From assembly GCA_018971455.1 (NCBI GenBank), contig JAGXAV010000029.1, positions 1-11,372 of the forward strand: a DNA stretch of 11,372 nucleotides, in the 5' to 3' direction. Position 1 is the stretch's first letter, and every line of letters starts with the position of its first letter. The position numbers were made by a program, and so were the translations under genes. Below the pieces are notes generated by a model. That model had not been told where the DNA came from. It did not search any database and saw nothing but the letters and a program-made list of their open reading frames with translations. Shown in pieces: positions 7,071-11,372 of this stretch. This DNA comes from Rhodospirillales bacterium (GTDB taxonomy: Bacteria > Pseudomonadota > Alphaproteobacteria > Acetobacterales > Acetobacteraceae).

Positions 7071-7760
7071 TCAGCGGCGGAAATACTCCGGGTGCGCCTT
7101 GCGCAGCGAATCGACGAAATCCAGCGAGCGCGACAGATGGTCGCGCAGCGCGTCCTGGGCGCGGGCGGGCCGTCCGGCGGCGATGGCATCGACGATGGCG
7201 TGGTGATCGCGCACGATGTCGCGCATCTTGCCCTCGACCGGGAGGTTGAGCCGGCGCAGCCGGTCGATATGCCCGCCCTGCCGGCGCACCAGATCCCATA
7301 ATTCGCCGACCTGGCTGGCGTCGTAGAGCGTCCGATGAAAAGCATGATCGGCGGTGATGAACGCCTCGTACTCGCCAAGCTCGGCGAAGGCCGTCTGCTG
7401 GCGGATCAGGCGGCGCAGCCGGTCGAGCACCGCGGGCGGGGGCGCGAGGGCGAGGCCGCGCACCATCTCCAGCTCCACCGATCGGCGCAGGAACTGGCCA
7501 TGTCGCGCGCTGTCGAGGTCGATGGGCGCGACGCGCGTGGCGTGCTGGGGGAATACCTCCACCAGCCCTTCCTCCTGCAGGCGCATCAGCGCGTCGCGGA
7601 TCGGTGTGGAGCTCAGCGCGAATCGCTCCTGCAACTCCGATCGGGAGAGCACGGCGCCGGGTGCGAGACGCAGGGAGATGATTTCCTCGCGCAGCGAGTC
7701 GAAAACCAGTGCGGCGCCGCCGCGGCCGCGTGTCGGGACAGTGAACGCTGCGTCGTCCAT
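7071..7760 (-). CDS. GntR-family transcriptional regulator, FadR subfamily (FCD domain)
   Basis: This 229-residue regulator has an N-terminal winged helix-turn-helix at about 18-78 (LREEIISLRLAPGAVLSRSELQ, then STPIRDALMRLQEEGLVE) and a C-terminal FCD ligand-binding domain at about 85-215. The usual metal-site residues of FCD domains are present: Asp138 and His142 in ADHAFH, His186 in DHHAIVDAI, and His208 in ALRDHL. A metal-coordinated carboxylate effector is therefore likely. The start is ATG 7760-7758, with GGGAGGGG (minus strand, 7776-7769) about eight bases upstream. It is divergent from the dehydratase operon, with a 140-bp gap that holds a strong palindrome, so it probably represses that operon until a sugar acid or its keto-deoxy product appears. 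It may also control itself. The effector and repressor role are inferred from context. Confidence 0.9.
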   Translation of the reverse strand: MDDAAFTVPTRGRGGAALVFDSLREEIISLRLAPGAVLSRSELQERFALSSTPIRDALMRLQEEGLVEVFPQHATRVAPIDLDSARHGQFLRRSVELEMVRGLALAPPPAVLDRLRRLIRQQTAFAELGEYEAFITADHAFHRTLYDASQVGELWDLVRRQGGHIDRLRRLNLPVEGKMRDIVRDHHAIVDAIAAGRPARAQDALRDHLSRSLDFVDSLRKAHPEYFRR

Positions 7761-7812
7761 CGGGTCGGCCCCTCCCGCGGCCGCATCTCCCTTTCATAGC
7801 ATGATTCGGTTC

Positions 7813-7840
7813 TTGACGCACTAATGCATTAGTGCTTCAA
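7813..7840. promoter_or_regulatory. 28-bp palindromic operator, probable GntR site
   Basis: The core GCACTAATGCATTAGTGC at 7818-7835 is a perfect 18-bp palindrome. Adding TTGA on the left (7813-7816) and TCAA on the right (7837-7840) extends it to 28 bp with a single mismatched pair (C7817/T7836). It lies between the divergent gntR and dehydratase genes, 53 bases upstream of gntR and 60 bases before the dehydratase ATG. The left arm also supplies TTGACG, a good -35 hexamer for the dehydratase operon, so a bound dimer would block RNA polymerase. No convincing -10 is seen at the expected spacing. Confidence 0.75.
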
Positions 7841-7882
7841 CCCAGGGGGGAGGAGGCTCCAGCCAGAACCTCCGTCCGCGCC

Positions 7883-7890
7883 GGGAGGAA
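7883..7890 (+). promoter_or_regulatory. ribosome binding site of the dehydratase gene
   Basis: GGGAGGAA ends ten bases before ATG 7901. It supports that start over an in-frame GTG at 7832, which lies inside the operator palindrome. Confidence 0.7.
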
Positions 7891-7900
7891 TTTGTCCGCC

Positions 7901-9622
7901 ATGCCGCCAAAGCTGCGCAGCGCACGCTGGTTCGAGCCCGACGATTTCCGCAGCTTCGGGCACCGCTCCCGCATGAGCCAGATGGGCTACGCGCCGGAGG
8001 AATATGCCGGGCGCCCGGTCATTGCCATCGTCAACACCTGGTCCGACCTCAACCAGTGCCACGCCCATTTCAAGGAGCGGGTGGAGGACATCAAGCGCGG
8101 CGTGCTCCAGGCCGGCGGTTTCCCGGTCGAGCTGCCGGCGATCTCGCTGTCGGAGAGCAAGGTCAAGCCGACGACGATGCTCTATCGCAACTTCCTGGCG
8201 ATGGAGACCGAGGAGCTGATCCGCTCCCACCCGGTGGACGGCGTGGTGCTGATGGGCGGCTGCGACAAGACCACGCCCGGCCTGCTGCTCGGCGCCACCA
8301 GTGCCGGCGTGCCGGCGATCTTCGTGCCCGCCGGTCCGATGCTGCGCGGCAACTGGCACGGCCACGTGCTCGGCTCCGGCTCGGATGCCGTCAAATACTG
8401 GGACGAGCGGCGCGCCGGCAATATTTCCGACAAGGACTGGTCGGAAATGGAGGTCGGCATCGCACGCTCCTACGGCGTGTGCATGACCATGGGCACGGCG
8501 GCCACGATGACGGCCCTGGCCGATGCGATCGGCATGACGCTGCCCGGGGCCTCCTCCATTCCGGCCGCCGATTCCAACCATATCCGCATGTGCGCCGCGG
8601 CCGGCCGGCGCATCGTCCAGATGGTCAACGAGGACCTGACGCCGGCGAAGATCCAGACCGAGGCCGCCTACCGCAACGCCATCGTCGTTGCCATGGCCAT
8701 GGGCTGCTCGACCAATGCGGTGATCCATCTCATCGCCATGGCCCGGCGCGCCGGCCACCGGATCGGCCTCGACGATTTCGACGCCACCAGCCGCATCGTC
8801 CCCGTCATTGCCAATATCCGCCCGAGCGGAACCACCTATCTGATGGAGGATTTCTACTACGCCGGCGGCCTGCTCGCGCTGATGTCGCGCCTGGCCGGAT
8901 TTCTCGATCTTGAGGCCCGCAATGCATCCGGCCAGAGCTGGGCGCAGAGTCTGGCCGGCGCGCAGGTCTATAATGACGACGTCATCCGCCCGCTCGATCG
9001 GGCGATTTACCAGGAAGGCGCGCTGGCGGTGCTGCGCGGCAACCTGGCGCCGAATGGCTGCGTGATGAAACCCTCCGCGGCAGCGCCCCATCTGCTGCGC
9101 CATGCCGGCCCCGCGCTGGTGTTCGACGACTACCCGGCATTGAAAGCCAATATCGACCGCGAAGATCTCGACGTCACCGCCGACACCGTTTTGGTGCTGC
9201 GCAATGCGGGGCCGCTGGGCGGCCCGGGCATGCCGGAATGGGGCATGCTGCCCATTCCGCGCAAGCTGCTGCGCCAGGGCGTGCGCGACATGATCCGCAT
9301 TTCTGATGCGCGAATGAGCGGCACCAGTTACGGCGCCTGCATCCTTCACGTCTCGCCCGAATCCTACGCAGGTGGCCCGCTCGCCCTGGTGCAGACCGGT
9401 GACGTGATCAGCGTGGACATTCCCGCCCGGCGCATCGCGCTGGAGGTTGCCGAGGAGGAGCTCGCCCGCCGCTGCGCCGCCCTGCCGCCCCCCGTGCCGC
9501 GCTACGGCCGCGGCTATGGCTGGATGTTCTCGCGCCATATCCGCCAGGCCGACCAGGGGTGCGACTTCGACTTCCTGGAAACCGAATTTGGCCCGCCGGT
9601 CGGCGAACCGGCGATTTTCTGA
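7901..9622 (+). CDS. IlvD/Edd-family sugar-acid dehydratase (L-arabinonate dehydratase-like)
   Basis: This 573-residue cytoplasmic Fe-S enzyme removes water from an aldonic-type acid to give a 2-keto-3-deoxy acid. Three cluster cysteines are visible: Cys53 in NQCHAHF, Cys121 in GGCDKTTPG, and Cys194 in GVCMTMGTAATM. Their spacings of 68 and 73 residues match those I recall for Rhizobium L-arabinonate dehydratase, a [2Fe-2S] enzyme. Lys123 in the GGCDK motif corresponds to its carbamylated Mg-binding lysine, and DARMSGTSYG carries the active-site serine. The NQCHAHF form and the pathway neighbours favour a sugar-acid dehydratase over the isoleucine/valine enzyme IlvD or 6-phosphogluconate dehydratase. 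It is first in a three-gene operon, divergent from a GntR regulator. Substrate stereochemistry cannot be read from sequence; arabinonate, xylonate, galactonate and fuconate are all possible. Confidence 0.88.
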   Translation: MPPKLRSARWFEPDDFRSFGHRSRMSQMGYAPEEYAGRPVIAIVNTWSDLNQCHAHFKERVEDIKRGVLQAGGFPVELPAISLSESKVKPTTMLYRNFLAMETEELIRSHPVDGVVLMGGCDKTTPGLLLGATSAGVPAIFVPAGPMLRGNWHGHVLGSGSDAVKYWDERRAGNISDKDWSEMEVGIARSYGVCMTMGTAATMTALADAIGMTLPGASSIPAADSNHIRMCAAAGRRIVQMVNEDLTPAKIQTEAAYRNAIVVAMAMGCSTNAVIHLIAMARRAGHRIGLDDFDATSRIVPVIANIRPSGTTYLMEDFYYAGGLLALMSRLAGFLDLEARNASGQSWAQSLAGAQVYNDDVIRPLDRAIYQEGALAVLRGNLAPNGCVMKPSAAAPHLLRHAGPALVFDDYPALKANIDREDLDVTADTVLVLRNAGPLGGPGMPEWGMLPIPRKLLRQGVRDMIRISDARMSGTSYGACILHVSPESYAGGPLALVQTGDVISVDIPARRIALEVAEEELARRCAALPPPVPRYGRGYGWMFSRHIRQADQGCDFDFLETEFGPPVGEPAIF

Positions 9623-9633
9623 CCGGAGCCCCC

Positions 9634-10359
9634 ATGCACGCCAATCTCACCCCCGAAACCCGCGCGCGCCTGATGGGCGTCAGCACCGCCACCTTGTGCA
9701 CCGCGCTGTTCAAGCGCGGGCTGCGCCACCAATTCATCCAGGATGTCCATCCGCTCAACGCGAACCGGCCCAACATGGTCGGCGAGGCGTTCACGCTGCG
9801 CTACATCCCGGCGCGGGAGGACCTCAATCCGATCGGCGTTTTTCAGGATCGCGCCCACCCGCAGCGGCGCGCCGTGGAGGAATGCCCGCCCGGCGCGGTG
9901 TTCGTCATCGACAGCCGCAAGGACCCGCGCGCGGCATCCGCCGGCAGCATTCTGGTCTCGCGGCTGATGGTGCGCGGCGTCGCCGGCGTGGTGACCGATG
10001 GCGGTTTCCGCGATTCCCCGGAAATCGCCGCACTGCCGTTCTCCGCCTACCACAACCGCCCCTCGGCGCCGACCAACCTCACGCTGCACCAGGCGCTCGA
10101 CATCAACGTGCCGATCGGCTGCGGCGACGTGGCGGTCTGGCCGGGCGATGTGGTGGTGGGCGACCGCGAGGGCGTCGTTGTCATTCCAGCCGCCATCGCC
10201 GAGGAGATTTCCATCGAGGCCGTCGAGATGACGGCCTTCGAGGATTTCGTCACCGCCCAGGTGCTCGCCGGCCAGTCCATCCTCGGCCTGTACCCTCCGA
10301 CGGACGAGGCCAATCTCGCGAAGTTCAAGGCATGGCGCCAGGCGAACGGGCGCGGGTGA
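9634..10359 (+). CDS. RraA-family protein, probable keto-acid aldolase/lyase
   Basis: This 241-residue protein has the RraA / HMG-aldolase fold signature. The key block GVAGVVTDGGFRDSPEIAAL (115-134) holds the substrate-binding Arg126 and metal-site Asp127 of the GxRD motif, and PIGCGDVAVWPGDVVVGDREGVVVIP closes the domain. Databases often call this group 'ribonuclease activity regulator RraA', but catabolic members are metal-dependent aldolases or decarboxylases releasing pyruvate. Placed 11 bp after a sugar-acid dehydratase, it most likely cleaves the 2-keto-3-deoxy product or a derivative; this is inference. The loop usually reading GELLA is GSILV (104-108), losing the acidic residue, which suggests a subfamily distinct from classical HMG aldolase. 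The start ATG 9634 has GGAG at 9625-9628. The stop overlaps the next start by one base. Confidence 0.8.
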   Translation: MHANLTPETRARLMGVSTATLCTALFKRGLRHQFIQDVHPLNANRPNMVGEAFTLRYIPAREDLNPIGVFQDRAHPQRRAVEECPPGAVFVIDSRKDPRAASAGSILVSRLMVRGVAGVVTDGGFRDSPEIAALPFSAYHNRPSAPTNLTLHQALDINVPIGCGDVAVWPGDVVVGDREGVVVIPAAIAEEISIEAVEMTAFEDFVTAQVLAGQSILGLYPPTDEANLAKFKAWRQANGRG

Positions 10360-11372
10360 TGCCGCTGGCCCGGCAGCCGGCCCTGCGCCGTTCGGCGGAC
10401 GGCCTGCGGGCCCTGGCGGGCGACCTGTTCGCCGCCGCCGGCATGGCGGCCGACAAGGCCGCCTGCATGGCCCGCCTGCTGGTGCTGACCGACATGATGG
10501 GCCGCCATACGCACGGGCTGGCGCAGGGCGAGGCCTATCTGCAACAGATCGCCGAAGGCGGCATGACGCGCGACGGCGAGCCGGAGACGGTCCGCGACAC
10601 CGGCGCCACCATTGTCTGGGATGGCGGCTATCGCCCGGGCCTCTGGCTGGTGGACCGTGCGATGGCGCTCGGCTTCGAGCGCATTGCCGCCCATGGCGTG
10701 GTGACCTTCGCCATTCGCCGCAGCCACCATATCGGCTGCCTCGCCGCGTTGGCCAGGACGGCGACCGATCGCGGTCTCTACGTCATGCTCGCCTCCTCGG
10801 GGCCGCACAGCCGCATCGTCGCGCCCTTTGGCGGCAAGCAGGCGCTGTTCAGCCCGAACCCTTTCGCCATCGGCTTTCCGACCACGCGGTTTCCCGTGCT
10901 GGTCGATATCTGCGCCTCGCTCACGACCGTCTCGATGACCCGCGAGAAAGCGGCCGCAGGCGCGCAATTCGAACATCCCTGGCTGATGGACGATGCCGGC
11001 CGCCCGACCACCGATCCCACGGTGATGGAGCGCGCCGAGAATCGCGGCAGCCTGTTGCTGCTAGGCGGCTACGAGGCCGGACACAAGGGATTCGGCCTCG
11101 CCCTCATGGTGGAGGCGTTGACGCAGGGTCTCGCCGGATTCGGCCGCCGCGACGCGCCGACGCGATGGGGCGCCAGCGTCTATATGCAGCTGATCGATCC
11201 CGATGCCTTCGCCGGCGCCGCTGCCTTCACCGACCAGATGGATTTTCTCGTCGCGCAATGCCACGCAAACCCGCCCATCGATCCGGCGCGTCCCGTGCGG
11301 CTGCCGGGCGAGCAGGCATCCCGGAACATCGCGGCGGCCGAGCATGATGGCGTCACCGTCGCCGCCGCCACC
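10359..11372 (+). CDS. Ldh_2-family NAD(P)-dependent oxidoreductase (malate/L-lactate dehydrogenase type), 3' end missing
   Basis: 338 codons are visible and the frame is still open at the window edge; family members are about 330-360 residues, so little is missing. The family (YiaK, AllD, ComC, DpkA relatives) reduces 2-keto acids or oxidises 2-hydroxy acids with NAD(P)H in the cytoplasm. Visible motifs are THGLAQGEAYL (51-61) with the conserved His52, RRSHHIGCLAALA (120-132), FSPNPFAIGFP in the middle, and the GYEAGHKGFGLALMVEAL glycine-rich stretch near the C-terminus. The ATG at 10359 overlaps the preceding TGA in TGATG, indicating coupled translation; an in-frame ATG at 10332 is a less likely start. 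As third gene of the sugar-acid operon it probably handles a keto-acid or diketo intermediate. The substrate is unknown. Confidence 0.87.
   Translation, partial: MPLARQPALRRSADGLRALAGDLFAAAGMAADKAACMARLLVLTDMMGRHTHGLAQGEAYLQQIAEGGMTRDGEPETVRDTGATIVWDGGYRPGLWLVDRAMALGFERIAAHGVVTFAIRRSHHIGCLAALARTATDRGLYVMLASSGPHSRIVAPFGGKQALFSPNPFAIGFPTTRFPVLVDICASLTTVSMTREKAAAGAQFEHPWLMDDAGRPTTDPTVMERAENRGSLLLLGGYEAGHKGFGLALMVEALTQGLAGFGRRDAPTRWGASVYMQLIDPDAFAGAAAFTDQMDFLVAQCHANPPIDPARPVRLPGEQASRNIAAAEHDGVTVAAAT

Noticed and set aside
7832..7900. GTG 7832 as dehydratase start
   Set aside because: It lies inside the operator palindrome and lacks a ribosome site, while ATG 7901 has GGGAGGAA at good spacing and conserved sequence begins there.
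7829..9538. Long open frame (569 codons) antisense to the dehydratase
   Set aside because: The sense strand has all family motifs. The antisense product has skewed composition rich in Gly, Ala, His and Arg and no family pattern.
10047..10976. Open frame antisense to the RraA-family and Ldh_2 genes
   Set aside because: It spans the junction of two well-supported coupled genes and shows no domain.
1..11372. tRNA, rRNA, CRISPR, insertion sequences, phage or defence genes
   Set aside because: No cloverleaf-like sequence, spaced direct repeats, transposase, integrase or terminal inverted repeats were noticed on reading both strands.

Overview
The window is about two-thirds G+C, densely coded, and carries no mobile element, RNA gene or CRISPR array that I can see. 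Base composition, codon use and the gene families point to an alphaproteobacterium. An oxygen-independent ubiquinone operon behind a perfect FNR/FixK-type box suggests a facultative anaerobe, for example a phototroph or denitrifier; this is inference, and I cannot name a genus.

Layout. (1) 1-4369, plus strand: the possible tail of an upstream gene, then an archaeal-type nucleoside/nucleotide phosphorylase (putative thymidine/AMP phosphorylase family), a small FMN-binding flavin-reductase-like protein, and a full-length FtsH membrane metalloprotease. They share direction with short gaps (43 and 86 bp), so they may be co-transcribed, but no shared pathway is evident. (2) 4412-6953, minus strand: ubiT, ubiU and ubiV, joined by two 4-bp ATGA overlaps. 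They encode the lipid-binding (SCP2) factor and the two U32-family proteins of O2-independent ubiquinone hydroxylation. A perfect TTGAT-N4-ATCAA box at 7015-7028, with a -10-like hexamer at the spacing of a class II FNR promoter, lies upstream of ubiT. UbiV keeps all four cluster cysteines. UbiU has Gly174 where the first of its four cysteines is expected. (3) 7071-7760, minus strand: a FadR-type GntR regulator with an FCD ligand domain. (4) 7901-11372, plus strand: a divergent catabolic operon of an IlvD/Edd-type sugar-acid dehydratase, an RraA-family aldolase-like protein and a Ldh_2-family NAD(P)-dependent oxidoreductase that runs off the window. A 28-bp near-perfect palindrome in the intergenic space between the regulator and the dehydratase is the likely operator.

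How the genes work together. The ubiTUV block would sustain ubiquinone synthesis when O2-dependent hydroxylases cannot work, switched on by an FNR/FixK/Anr-type regulator. The gntR-dehydratase-RraA-Ldh block looks like a substrate-inducible pathway for an aldonic or similar sugar acid: dehydration to a 2-keto-3-deoxy acid, retro-aldol cleavage, and a redox step on an intermediate or product. The exact substrate cannot be read from the sequence. The most notable points are the missing UbiU cysteine, the clean anaerobic promoter and the operator of the sugar-acid operon. I did not find a clearly new defence or mobile system here.
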